Under the pieces are notes generated by a model that saw only the letters and a list, made by a program, of their open reading frames with translations, did no database searches and was not told the origin of the DNA. Shown here piece after piece: positions 1 through 9,019 of a stretch of DNA of 15,662 nucleotides. How positions within the stretch are numbered: the stretch's first letter is position 1; the number at the start of each line of letters is the position of its first letter. The position numbers and the translations under genes are program-made. Location: assembly GCA_009733775.1 (NCBI GenBank), contig WOGZ01000549.1, positions 1-15,662 of the forward strand, written 5' to 3'. Source of the DNA: Alectoria sarmentosa. Lineage: Eukaryota > Ascomycota > Lecanoromycetes > Lecanorales > Parmeliaceae.

Positions 1-1374
1 AATAACGTAATTATAATAAAATAATTATAAATAAATCGTCGATAAAAGTTTATAAAGTTTAAAAAGATTTACATTTTTCGATAACTTTTTGATTTAAATT
101 AATTTTTAATAATCGTTATTCGTTTTTAATTCATTGTAACGTTTTTAATAAACACGATAAATTTTAAAAATTCGATTTATTTAATATAAAATTAACACTT
201 TTTTAAATTAATATATAATTAAAATTAACATAATCGTTTAAACATTTATTTAATATATCGTTAATATTTCGACGCATCGACGTTATAAATCAAAATATTA
301 TTTAAATATATCACATAAATAACATTTATCAAATCGATAAAAACTTTATTAATATATATTTAAAATATAATCGAAATATTAATTAATTCAAAGAATATAA
401 TTAAATATTCGAAATAATTATAACGAATTCGAAACGTAATCTTTTATTTATCGTTTTTTTTAATTCGAATTTTATGATAAATATTTTTTAAATTCAATTT
501 TATAAAAACTTTAACGTTATATAAACGATTTAACGTTTTTATAATTAAAAGTAACGAGTATCGATTTTTGATAATTATCGTATTTAATTTTTTATAATTT
601 ATATATAAACGCAATTTATCGTTCTTTTTAAATATAAATAAAATCGACGCTTTTGCGAAAAAAATCGAATATCGAATTCAATTTTTATAAAAAACACTTT
701 TCAAATATCGTCGCAATTTCGACAATTTCGTTTGAAATAAATTATACAAAAATTTATATAACGATTTTTTATCATTTTTAATCTTAATAACATAATTCTT
801 TTATTTAAATATAAATAAAACGTTAATTTTTTTTTTAAAAAAAACGTTTTTATATTTCAACAATTTCTTAAATTTTTTTAAATTAAACACGTTTTTCTTT
901 TCGCTTCGCGTCGTCGTAACGTATACGATTATAAACATATTAAGTTTTTTATCGATATTCGCAATAAATTAATTAAATTACTCAATTTAAATCTTTTTAA
1001 AATTAATTTTAAATTTTCATTAAATTATTTTAAAGTTAAATAACATATATAATTAATTTAAAACAAATATATTTAAAACGATATTAAAATCTTTTTAATC
1101 GATAATATAAAATAATGTTTTATATTATTTATCTTAATTTCAATTGTTAATTAATTAATAATTCAATATATAAACGTTATAATAATATATATTTTAATCG
1201 TTTAACGTTTTCAATATTAACAAAATAACGTTATTATAAAATTATAAGTTTTATTAAATTATAAATGTTTATAATATCAAATTAATATAAATTTTAAAAT
1301 CAAATAAAGTAACGAATTATTTCGATTTATTTTGAATTATAATTTATTCTTTTACAATAATAAAAAAAATGATT
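1..1374 (-). pseudogene. pol: G1L pol remnant: protease-like region and reverse transcriptase
   Basis: This is the minus-strand counterpart of the G1R pol at about 12710-14080. The RT palm is readable between about 680 and 1. The catalytic motif appears as Tyr-Leu-Asn-Asn at 297-308, where gypsy RT has YLDD, so both catalytic Asp are lost. The Trp codon before the conserved TFRTRY stretch (family form W-K-T-A-F-R-T-R-Y) is TAA at 444-446, while G1R has TGA at the equivalent site, so the two copies decayed partly independently. The finger, palm and YLDD order is normal for Ty3/gypsy. The stretch 700-1374 should be protease and linker, but no convincing DSGA motif survives. It is non-functional as it stands, and the true start is not definable. 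Confidence 0.8.
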
Positions 1375-2490
1375 TTTATTTTTCGTTTTTTCAATTTCGC
1401 TTTTAAGTCGATTGCGAAATCGAATTAATTTTTATTATAATAATAACGACATAAATAATCAATTTATTTTTATTCGAATAATTAAATTTAATATAATTCT
1501 TTTTATCACAATAAAAGTAAGTAAAATTTTTATATTCGATTTTAAATTCGTTTATTTATTTATTATCGTTTTTTTTATAAATATGCGAAATTTTAACGTT
1601 ATTATCACGATTAAATTTATTAAATTTCGAAACTCGAAAATTCAAGGGCGAAACTTTTACATTTTTGTTTTCAAAAGATTTAAAATTCGAATCGCGATCG
1701 TTTTCTTCGCGCACGCGTTCAAAAATTCGTTTATATATAATAATTATAACAAAAAAATTCTCACATTATTTAAACACATATTTATTATTCAAAATTTGAT
1801 TCTTTAACGTAAATTAAAAATTCGCAAAAAAAATTAATTTTATATTTCTTTATTAAGAGTGATAAATAAACTTTCAATTTTTTGAAATATGTTTTAAAAA
1901 TCATAATCTTTTGATTAAACTTTTATTTAATTTTCTTTCATTTTTTATAAACGAATAAACGACGATTAATCGAATCGATGATAAAATTAAATAAATATAT
2001 TTAAAATTCTTATACGTTATATTAATAAAATCTTTTTTTTCGTATTCGATATAATATTAATTATTAACATTATTTTTTAAAAACTTTATATAATAAACAA
2101 TTTTTAAAATATCGATAATAAAATATTTAAAAGTTTTAATAAAAATAATTTCCGCATCACGAAATCAACGCACATATTTTTTTTTATTTTTTTTTAAATA
2201 AAACTTCAATTTCTCGAGACGAATAATTTTGATTTTAAAAATAAATATTTTCGTTAAAAGCGAGACCGCGAGCGTAACAATTAATATTTCGATTATAAGC
2301 GAAATTATAAACGTAACAATTAACGCTTCTTTAACGATATTTTATAAACTTTTATTATAAAACTTATTATTATGAGTTTTCAACGCAAAAAATTCGCATT
2401 TTTATTAAAAACGACGATTTTCTTTTTTAACACGTTTATATTGTTTTTTCAAATTAATTTCTTTTTTAAACGTAAACCCTCGAAACTCAT
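1375..2490 (-). pseudogene. gag: G1L gag remnant with degenerate CCHC knuckle
   Basis: This is the minus-strand copy of the G1R gag. The N-terminal part, near 2380-2480, encodes a strongly basic, helix-like segment (KKEINLKKQYKRVKKENRRF), followed by a double TAA where the frame suggests Gln-Gln. Near 1470-1510 the zinc-knuckle segment reads Y-F-Y-C-D-K-K-N-Y-I-K-F-N-Y. That is the C-x2-C-x4-H-x4-C spacing with only the second Cys left and the His changed to Tyr (CAT to TAT). G1R keeps the His but loses all Cys, so the two copies together show the ancestral knuckle. Gag would form the virus-like particle and bind RNA. The copy is broken by many stops. An open stretch on the plus strand at 1412-1807 is only the antisense of this gene. 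Confidence 0.75.
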
Positions 2491-2569
2491 TAACGTTATT
2501 TAAACGTTTATTTTAATTGTTTTCGATTTTAAATATTTAATTCTCAAATGAAATCGATATCGCAGCGAC

Positions 2570-2908
2570 ATTAAATCTTTTTTATTAAAAGATTTAAAGA
2601 ATTAAAATTATAAGACGTATTATTTACGTTATTAAATAAACGCAAATAAATAAATATATATAAAAAACGTAATATTATTATTAAATTTAATGATTAAATT
2701 GTGTGATAAAATTAAATTTTAAAGATTAAAAAAAAAACTTTAAAATATATTAAATAAATATATATTTATTAAACATTTTCATTAACGAAATAATTGCGAA
2801 ATTAATTTAATTAAATTTAAAATTTATAGTTTTTATGAAATTTTATAAAAGATAACGTTATAATAACGTATACTTTATGTAAAACGCATACGATTATTCG
2901 ATTTAATA
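2570..2908 (-). repeat. G1L 5' LTR / leader region
   Basis: This non-coding segment lies between the element terminus (2908) and gag. It matches 11171-11505 of G1R in reverse complement. Its outer end on the minus strand reads TATTAAATCGAATAATCGTA, which fits an LTR start TGTTA with TG mutated to TA. The inner LTR end is not certain because no second LTR of this family lies in the window. The block CGATATCGCAGCGACATTAA at about 2554-2573 is the counterpart of the candidate primer-binding site in G1R. Confidence 0.55.
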
Positions 2909-3940
2909 AATAATTTCATTTTTTGATTTTTTTATCATTTTTATAAAATAAAAGCGAAAATTTTTACTATATTAATATATTTAAAAAGATTTTATAAAAT
3001 AAAAATGTTTTAATTTTTTTTAATTATTTTATATCGTTATAAATTTATTATATAAAAGATAATAAAATATATAATAATCGAAATTAAACGTAATTATTCT
3101 CTTTTTAAATAATAAATAAAAATTATATTATTTCAATTATAACATTTTAAAGATAATTTTAAATTGTTTAAATGCGATAATAAAATATTATAAATCTTTT
3201 ACGTGATTTTCGATGATTAATTTAATTAAAATTATATACATATAATATTAAATGCAAGTTTATCGTTAATTAAGCGTAATTTATAAAACTTAAATAAAAT
3301 CATTTTCGATAATTTATTTCTTATAATAAAGATAACGTTTATAAAATTATATACGAAGATTTTAATATTTATAAAATAATCGATTTTAATAATATTTTTA
3401 TTAATATAAGCTTATTTACGAAAATTTAATTATCGTTTATATTATTATAATGCTTCGATAACGACGATATAAATAAAAAACGTGATTGAAGCGAGAATAA
3501 AATTTTCGTCTTTAAATTTTTTAATTTTTATGCGTAAACGCTTTTTTAAATTCTTAACGACGATTTAATTAAAAATATTTAGTCTTTCGATTTTTTAAAG
3601 AATTCGATAAGTTTTTATTTTTTTTAAACTTTCATTTTTATGATTTTTATTATAATTTTAATTTAATCTTTTTTTAAAAACTTTACGTTTTAATATAACG
3701 TATTTTTTATCATTAAAGCGATAATTAATTTTAAAACATTTTTAATAACGATTTTCTTTCACGATTCGATTAATGAAATTTTTTGAGTAATAATATTTAA
3801 TATTTTGATATAAAAAGCTTTATTTGAAATTAATTAATCGATTATTACTCTTTTTTTTATCGAAAAAAAAAATTGGTATTACGTATTAATAATTCAACGA
3901 AGTTTTTAATTATTTTTTAATCGTTTTTAAATTTGTTCTC
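2909..3940 (-). other. Unassigned E2 DNA downstream of gag core
   Basis: About 1 kb of AT-rich DNA sits between the gag core and the G1L insertion. By position it should be the gag C-terminus and protease of E2. I searched the minus strand for a C-x2-C-x4-H-x4-C knuckle, a DSGA protease motif and RT motifs and could not defend any of them. A stretch near 3700-3740 has a Tyr/Asp/Lys-Lys/Tyr pattern faintly like a mutated knuckle, but the spacing is wrong. Nothing on the plus strand looks coding. Confidence 0.35.
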
Positions 3941-4470
3941 TTAATTTGAAAATGCATTATCGATAACTTTTAAATTTACGACGATATAACGTAAACGAGC
4001 GATTATATTTCGAAATGAAATAAAGCTTTCGTTAAAAATTCGATACTTTAATCGTATATTAATTAATCGCTTTAAATTACACATTTTTAAAATGTTTAAA
4101 TAATTTAAAAAAGCGATTGCTGCGTTGAAACGAGCATAAAAAATCTTCAAAAACTTTTTTTTATCTTTAACATTTATATCGAAATTTGAATTATAAAATT
4201 CAACGTTCGATTTATTAAATTTATTATATATTTTAAATATATTATTCAACTTTTTAATTATTTCGTTTATCGTAAAATAAAAATTATAATAACTTATATT
4301 TAAACGAGTTTTAATAACATCGAAAATCGTGTTTTTATAATAATTTTTCATATAATCGATTTTGTCGAATTTTATAAAAAATTATTTAACATTTTATTTA
4401 AATTTAATATAAAAATGTATACGTTAATCGTTTTATTAAAAACGATCTTTTTTAAATTTATGAAAGTTTT
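3941..4470 (-). pseudogene. gag: E2 gag core (retrotransposon gag domain)
   Basis: The open stretch 4351-3941 encodes 136 residues and is one of the least interrupted frames in the window. It contains, in order, F-D-V-I-K-T-R (near residues 9-15), T-I-N-E-I-I-K-K-L-N-N-I-F (about 27-39), V-E-F-Y (about 50), then F-L-K-I-F-Y-A-R-F-N-A-A-I-A (about 67-80), L-K-R-L-I-N-I-R-L-K-Y-R (about 93-104) and I-I-A-R-L-R-Y (about 115-121). The pattern 'F..FY.RF..... L' followed by 'L...L..RL' is that of the capsid-like Retrotrans_gag domain of fungal gypsy elements. The frame continues upstream to about 4470 through one TAA. Gag would form the particle shell. The sequence differs from G1 gag, so this is another family. 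The usual ATG start is not reliable here. Confidence 0.7.
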
Positions 4471-4545
4471 TCACTTTTAAATAACGCTTATTATTATTAA
4501 TAACGATTTTTATAACATTTATTTTTATAATAAATGTATAATATC

Positions 4546-4610
4546 GATTGTTTTCTTTTAAAAGATTACTTTTCTTTAAAAAATTGTTTTTCTTTAAAAG
4601 ATTGTTTAAA
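4546..4610 (-). repeat. 18-bp tandem repeat encoding a hexapeptide in E2 gag
   Basis: About 3.3 units with an exact period of 18 bp start at 4546, 4564, 4582 and 4600 (unit close to GATTGTTTTCTTTAAAA). On the minus strand the units read Q-S-F-K-E-K, then Q-F-F-K-E-K, then stop-S-F-K-R-K. The stop is TAA where the other units have CAA. Because 18 is a multiple of 3, the repeat keeps the reading frame. It lies between the gag core and the charged N-terminal region. Confidence 0.6.
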
Positions 4611-4659
4611 AAAACGTTATTATAACGTAATTAAATTTTAATATAATGTTTTTTTATAT

Positions 4660-5270
4660 TAAATTTTTTTAAAAAAATTTCGTATAATAATTTCGTAATA
4701 ATAGCAATTTTAAATTATTCGTTTTAACGATATAAGTTTTTTTATGCGATATTTATTTTATAATCGTCGAATTTTCGCGATATTTTCTTCTTTTTTAATA
4801 ACACGTATATTAACGTTTTTTAATTAATAAATTAAGATACGAGATTTTACTTTAACTTTATTTGTTTCTTTATTAACTTATATATTTTTTTATTAAAATA
4901 CGATTAAATTTTCTCGATAAATTTAAATATTCTCGATTATATTCTTAAATACATTACGTTATTCTTTAAGAGATTTAATTACATTATTAACGAAATTCTT
5001 AAATAAATTAATAATCGCATAAACGAAATTCACGTTATTTTTAATAATATTCGTAAATAACACTTCGTCTTGAAAATCTTTTAATTCGATAATAAATCTT
5101 TTAACGCGTCGACGTAATTTTTCTTAACGATTTTTAAATATCTTTGATTGATCGCTTTTATTTTTCACGTTGAATTCGAATATTAATAATTTTTTTATAA
5201 TGTTAAATAAGAATAAATTTTTACGATTCGAATTTTAATTATTTTCATCGAAATTACTAAATAGCGATAA
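4660..5270 (-). pseudogene. Probable N-terminal, coiled-coil-like part of E2 gag
   Basis: One minus-strand frame from about 5180 down to 4660 has the look of an old coding sequence. It gives charged, helix-forming stretches such as L-R-R-R-V-K-R-F-I-I-E-L-K-D-F-Q-D-E, and later V-N-K-E-T-N-K-V-K-V-K-S-R and K-K-E-E-N-I-A-K-I-R-R-L. The stops inside it are nearly all TAA, as expected if Gln CAA codons were mutated. The 18-bp repeat at 4546-4610 is in this same frame, while the gag core is shifted by one, so an indel lies between them. Gag proteins of fungal gypsy elements often start with a charged coiled-coil region. No family match could be made. X1 sits immediately upstream. Confidence 0.4.
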
Positions 5271-5292
5271 ATATTAAACGTCGTTTATTATA

Positions 5293-5300
5293 TTTATTAT
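5293..5300. repeat. Left flanking 8-bp direct repeat of X1
   Basis: The sequence TTTATTAT immediately precedes the TG start of X1 at 5301, and the identical 8 bp follows its CA end at 7022. This fits a target-site duplication, although 8 bp is longer than the 4-6 bp usual for LTR elements and the sequence is low in complexity. Confidence 0.55.
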
Positions 5301-5481
5301 TGAAAATCAATCTTCTACGTAACGTACGTAAGGTCGATTTTAAAATCGACTTTAAAATTAATTTTAAAACCAGTCGTGTCTTGGCATTATCTTGGCGAAT
5401 AAGCTTAAAAATATGATTTTCTCATATTTTTTATATACTTAATCAACTTATATACGATATTTATTATATATCTTTTTGATA
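5301..5481. repeat. X1 left LTR
   Basis: Direct repeat of 6841-7022. Shared blocks include TACGTAACGTACGTA, GAATAAGCTTAAAAA, the TTTTTTATATACTTAAT block and ACTTATATACGATATTTATT. It keeps bases that the right copy has lost, such as TCTTGGCATTATCTTGGCG where the right copy has TCTTAATATTGTCTTGACG. A CG-containing palindrome TACGTAACGTACGTA lies near its start. Confidence 0.8.
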
Positions 5482-5654
5482 AATTATAAATCCGATTTGT
5501 GACGATAAAAAAATAACATTTATTCTCGCACTTCTCATATGAATATCTTATTAATAATAATCTAAAATAAATCATTATTACATTGCGACAGTTCGTTTTT
5601 TTTAACTCGTAATTTTCGACGAATTGAATTATCGCAATTCAAATACAAAAAATA

Positions 5655-6025
5655 TCGAATCAAGTCCCTTCGTATAAGACATTTCGTTTTATATTATCGA
5701 ACATTTCATTCTTTCAAGTTCCTTCGTATAAAGCATTCCGTTTCATATCATCGAACATTTTATTCTTTTTCAAATACAATTATAAAATATCGAATCAAGT
5801 TCTTTCATATAAGGCATTCAATTTCTTTATACGAGTAATAAATCTCTTCGCATAAAGCATTTCGTTTTATATCATCGAGTAACAAGTTTCTTCATATAAG
5901 ACATTTCGTCTTATATTATCGAACATTTTATTCTTTTAAAGCATTTCGTTTCATATTATCGAATATCGTATTCTTTCAAATTTCTGCGTATAAATATTTA
6001 ATTTCTTCGCATAAAACATCAAATC
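5655..6025. repeat. X1 internal tandem array A
   Basis: Irregular copies of a core close to CGTATAAGGCATTTCGTTT followed by ATATTATCGAACATTTTATTC start near 5671, 5725, 5806, 5849, 5893, 5987 and 6009, with spacing from 22 to 94 bp. Some copies retain only the CATTTCGTTT or the ATCGAACATTT half. No reading frame runs through it. Confidence 0.7.
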
Positions 6026-6039
6026 TCGAATTTAACGAA

Positions 6040-6830
6040 CTTTTTATAACAAAAATGAGAAATAAATTTCTATTTTCTATTGAGCTTTTTATAATAAAAA
6101 GAAAAAAAAGTCTCAAAATTATCGAATTTCTTATAAATAAAAAGATCAAGTTTCAAAGGATTTTTCAAAATAATACGAAAACACGCCTTTAATCAGAGCG
6201 TCAAATTTTAAATTATTATTAAACTCTTTATATTATAAAAAAGAACAAGTTTTTACATTAAAGTAACTTTTCATATTATAAAAAAAAATAAGTCTTTTTA
6301 TCAAAACGTCGTAACACATTAAGTTTTTATATCGAATTGAGTTTTTTATATTATAAAGAAAAACACGCCTTTAATTAAAACGTTAAATTTTAAATTATTA
6401 TTGAACTTCTTATATCATAAAGAGAAAAAAGTCTCTATATTAAAATAGCTTTTCGTATCATAAAAAGAAATAAATCTTTACATCAAAACGACAATTTTCA
6501 AATTTCAATTGAATTTTCATATTAGAAAAAGAAGTAAGTCTCTACATTAGAGCGATATCTCTCAAATCTTTATTAAACTTCTCATATTACGAAGTGAAAA
6601 AAAGTTCTTACATTAAGACATCGTAACGTATCGTTATAAGAAAATGTTCAAATTTCAATTAAATTCCCGTATCAAAAAGGGAAACAAGTTTCTACATTAA
6701 AACAATATTTTTTAAATTTCTATTAAGCTTTCCGTATTATAAAGCGAAAAAAGTTTTTATATTAAAACATCGTAACGTATTATTATAAAAAAGTGTTAAA
6801 ACAATCGTATACGTTATCTTTTAACGCTAT
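6040..6830. repeat. X1 internal tandem array B
   Basis: At least nine degenerate copies of a module CTTTTCATATTATAAAAAG, then AAAAAAGTCTTTACATTAAAA, often followed by CGTCGTAACG and AATTTCTATTAA. Copies lie near 6227, 6270, 6344, 6408, 6453, 6514, 6573, 6666 and 6730. Most modules contain a small self-complementary core (for example CCCGTATCAAAAAGGG near 6665). Higher-order repeats are visible: the ACACGCCTTTAATTA unit occurs near 6181 and 6364, and the ACATCGTAACGTAT unit near 6627 and 6767. About half the array recurs inverted in X2. Confidence 0.7.
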
Positions 6831-6840
6831 AAAGAAATGT

Positions 6841-7022
6841 TGAAAATCAGCCTTTTACGTAACGTACGTAAAATCGACTTTAAGATCGACTTTAAAATTA
6901 ACTTTTAAGATTAGTTATATCTTAATATTGTCTTGACGAATAAGCTTAAAAACACGATTCTCTTATATTTTTTATATACTTAATTAACTTATATACGATA
7001 TTTATTATATATCTTTTTAACA
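6841..7022. repeat. X1 right LTR
   Basis: Direct repeat of 5301-5481, starting TGAAAATCAG and ending TTTTTAACA. It is more mutated than the left copy. Its inverted homologue is 7424-7591. Confidence 0.8.
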
Positions 7023-7030
7023 TTTATTAT
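7023..7030. repeat. Right flanking 8-bp direct repeat of X1
   Basis: TTTATTAT directly after the CA end of the right LTR, identical to 5293-5300. Confidence 0.55.
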
Positions 7031-7423
7031 AATGTTTTAATTTTGATTTTATATTTTAATAAATTTTAATATAAGCGTTATTTTCGAGTTTATAAAAAAA
7101 CTCGATAAATTATTAAAAGTACGATAAATTAATTATAAAATGCTTATTAAGTTTATAATAAACGATAAAATTATAATTAACGACACGATAATATCGATAA
7201 TATAATATATTAAAAACGTTATATTTTAAGTGATCGTAAGTTGATTAATTCTTTTATTAAAATTAATTAATTATTAATTAATTAAGTTATAAACTTAACA
7301 AAATATTATTTATTAAATAAATATAATAAACTTAATAATATAATAACTTAACGATTCTCTTAATATAAATATTAATTTTATTTTTTATTCGTAATCTCAA
7401 TTTTTTTTAAATAAAGAACTTTA
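7031..7423. other. AT-rich spacer between X1 and X2
   Basis: No gene or recognisable element remnant is visible. It contains a perfect 7-bp-stem hairpin (CGAGTTT, 6-nt loop, AAACTCG) at 7085-7104 and an (ATTA)n-like run at about 7258-7285. It may be host or E1/E2 LTR DNA trapped between two X insertions. Confidence 0.5.
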
Positions 7424-7591
7424 TATTAAAAAATATATAATAAATATCGTATATAAGTTAATTAAGTATATAAAAAACACGAAAAAATCGTATTTTTAAG
7501 CTTATTCGTTAAGATAATATCAAGATACGACTAACTTTAAAATTAATTTTAAAGTTAATCTTACGTACGTTACGCAAAAAATTAATTTTTA
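7424..7591 (-). repeat. X2 LTR (inverted relative to X1)
   Basis: The outer end reads TATTAAAAA, which fits TGTCAAAAA (reverse complement of TTTTTGACA) after two transitions. The inner end is TTTTTA, where X1 has the complement of TGAAAA. Shared blocks include ACGATATTTATTATATAT, GAATAAGCTTAAAAA and ACGTAACGTACGTAA in reverse complement. Confidence 0.7.
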
Positions 7592-8059
7592 ATATTTCTT
7601 TATAGCGTTAAAAGATAACGTATACGATTATCTTAACACTTTTTTATAATAATACGTTACGATGTCTTAATATAGAAATTTTTTTCGCTTTATAATATGA
7701 AAAGTTTAATAAAAATTTGAGAAATATCGTTTTAATATAAGAACTTGCTATTTTTTTTAATACGAAAACATTTTTTTATAACGATATTTTACGATGCTTT
7801 AATATAAAAACTATTTTCGCTTTATAATACGAAAAGTTTAATAAAATTTAAAAGATATCGCTTTAATATAATAATTTATTATCTTTTTTAATACGAGAAT
7901 ATTTTTTTATAATAATATTTTATAATACTTTAATATAAAAATTTATTTCTTTTTATAATATAAAAAATTTAATAATAATTTAAAATTTAACGTTTTAATT
8001 AAAAGCGTGTTTTTTTTTATAATATAAAAAGCTTAATTCGATATAAAAACTTAATGTTA
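7424..8059 (-). mobile_element. X2: truncated inverse copy of X1
   Basis: The reverse complement of this segment matches X1 from about 6325 to 7022. It covers the LTR (7424-7591 here), the adjacent ATTTCTTTATAGCG and AACGTATACGATTATC blocks, and array B modules. Homology ends abruptly near 8059, inside the module that contains CGATATAAAAACTTAATG, and the second LTR and array A are absent. It is therefore a fragment made by truncation or by a later rearrangement. It is more AT-rich than X1, so it has been mutated more heavily. Confidence 0.75.
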
Positions 8060-9019
8060 AAATTAATATAAAGTTATATTATATAAGTATATTAAATAAA
8101 ATAATTAAGTAAAAAGAAAGTATATATATAAAAAGAAGACATTTATATAAAAATAAATGTCTTTATTAAATCACGCTAAACTTAATCGAATAGTGTTAAA
8201 AAAATGTGATATTAAAGAAAAGTCAATTTTATTAAAAATATAAAGTACGTTTATAACATTATTTTCTTTTTTCAAAAAGCGATATCTCAGCGTTGTAAAA
8301 ATCGAAGAAATATGTTTATAATTTATTTTATATCTTCGAAACATTTAATTAATAATTATTTTCAATTAAAGAAAGTTGATTATAATAGCGATAATAATAT
8401 ATCGTGAAAAGTTCGTTTATAATATTATCGATGTTATAATATTTTATCGTTTTAAACGTTTAAAAATAACGTAATTTAATGAAGAATTAACGTTATAATC
8501 GTCGTTAAAACATTTAAATGTTTAATATCATTTGATATTTTATATTTCGGGCGGAAAAAGAATCGCAGAAATTAAGGGATATAATTGAATAAGGTCTTTC
8601 GAATCGAATCGAGTCGCAGACGTTAAATTTTATTTGAAATTTATATATGTTTTAATAATGTTCTGAGTAATTTTTCTTTATAAATTATTATATATATGAT
8701 ATCGAATAAGGTTAATAATAACGATAGTAAGGTTTTAAAACGACGTTAAAAGACTTCGAAAGGTGTTTATAGTGTAAATAACGAAGGCCGCGTGTTCGTT
8801 TAAATCTTGAATTAACACGTTATCATCATCGATATCGATCGATTTTGTTATTGAAAAAATGACGTGAAGACGTACGTATAATAGTCGAAAATTATATATA
8901 ATTATTATCGCTTATTATAACAACGACGATTGTGAGAAAAAAAGAAAAAAGTGAAAAAGTAAATAATAAAATCTTTTTATAAATTAATCGCTAATTCAAT
9001 CGAATAATGTTTAATCTTT
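8060..9019. other. Non-coding region, probably 3' LTR/UTR of E1
   Basis: No coding frame is visible. It directly follows the E1 pol stop on the minus strand, where a 3' LTR is expected. A candidate minus-strand LTR start is TGTTATAATAAGCG at about 8917-8930, but no second copy is in the window to prove it. A plus-strand purine-rich tract lies at about 8935-8960. The part 8545-8900 is clearly less mutated than the rest. Confidence 0.45.
8136..8163. repeat. Perfect inverted repeat (10-bp stem, 8-nt loop)
   Basis: AAGACATTTA, loop TATAAAAA, TAAATGTCTT. It is a clean hairpin just beyond the broken end of X2. Its function is unknown, and it may mark the breakpoint or simply be chance in AT-rich DNA. 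Confidence 0.6.

Larger units (their letters stand above)
1..2908 (-). mobile_element. G1L: 5' part of a RIP-decayed Ty3/gypsy element, left arm of the inverted repeat
   Basis: Reading the minus strand from 2908 to 1 gives a leader or LTR, a gag remnant, a protease-like stretch and the reverse transcriptase, then the window ends. The whole segment is the reverse complement of 11171-14080 (G1R), nearly colinear, with coordinates summing to about 14,080 throughout. Matches visible by eye include the ACGCATACGATTATTCG block at 2884, the CGATATCGCAGCGACA block near 2555, the CGCTTCGCGTCGTCG block at 902 and the RT block at 290-470. The right boundary is set where the two arms stop matching, after CGATTTAATA at 2908. 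RNase H and integrase of this copy should lie beyond position 1. Confidence 0.85.
2909..5300 (-). mobile_element. E2: 5' part of a second gypsy-type element (gag side)
   Basis: The minus strand holds a gag of a family different from G1 (core at 3941-4351). The segment is bounded on the left by the terminus of G1L at 2908, which appears inserted into it, and on the right by X1 at 5301, also inserted. The remaining pol of this element would lie to the left of the window if G1L is an insertion. It may belong to the same family as E1 (9020-11170), which is on the same strand, but this cannot be tested because the two segments cover different genes. Confidence 0.6.
5301..7022. mobile_element. X1: complete non-coding LTR element (TRIM-like) with internal satellites
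   Basis: It is bounded by two direct repeats of 181 and 182 bp that begin TGAAAATCA and end TTTTTGATA or TTTTTAACA. These two ends differ at two sites that each fit a single transition from a common TTTTTGACA, so the ancestral ends are TG...CA. The 1.36-kb interior has no gag, pol or other reading frame and is almost entirely degenerate tandem repeats of two types. Flanking 8-bp repeats support a single insertion event. The small size, short LTRs and lack of coding resemble terminal-repeat retrotransposons in miniature. Orientation is unclear: a purine run (AAAGAAA) just before the right LTR favours plus, and no primer-binding site is recognisable. It is less mutated than its surroundings and much richer in C than G on the plus strand. 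Confidence 0.7.

Noticed and set aside
1412..1807. Plus-strand open stretch of 131 codons
   Set aside because: It is antisense to the G1L gag, has an implausible Ile/Phe/Asn-rich composition, and its homologue at about 12270-12670 codes for gag on the other strand.
3700..3740. Possible zinc knuckle downstream of E2 gag core
   Set aside because: Tyr and His-to-Tyr candidates are present, but the C-x2-C-x4-H-x4-C spacing cannot be met by plausible transitions.
5655..6830. CRISPR-like array in X1
   Set aside because: Repeat units vary in length and sequence, spacing is irregular, there are no unique spacers of constant size, and no cas genes are present.
7085..7104. Hairpin as a transcription terminator
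   Set aside because: Intrinsic bacterial-type termination is not relevant in this context, and short perfect stems are common in such AT-rich DNA.
8775..8825. tRNA-like segment with a GTTCGTTTAAATC T-arm look
   Set aside because: Only one short stem (CGTGTT/AACACG) can be formed. No acceptor, D or anticodon arms with proper spacing were found.
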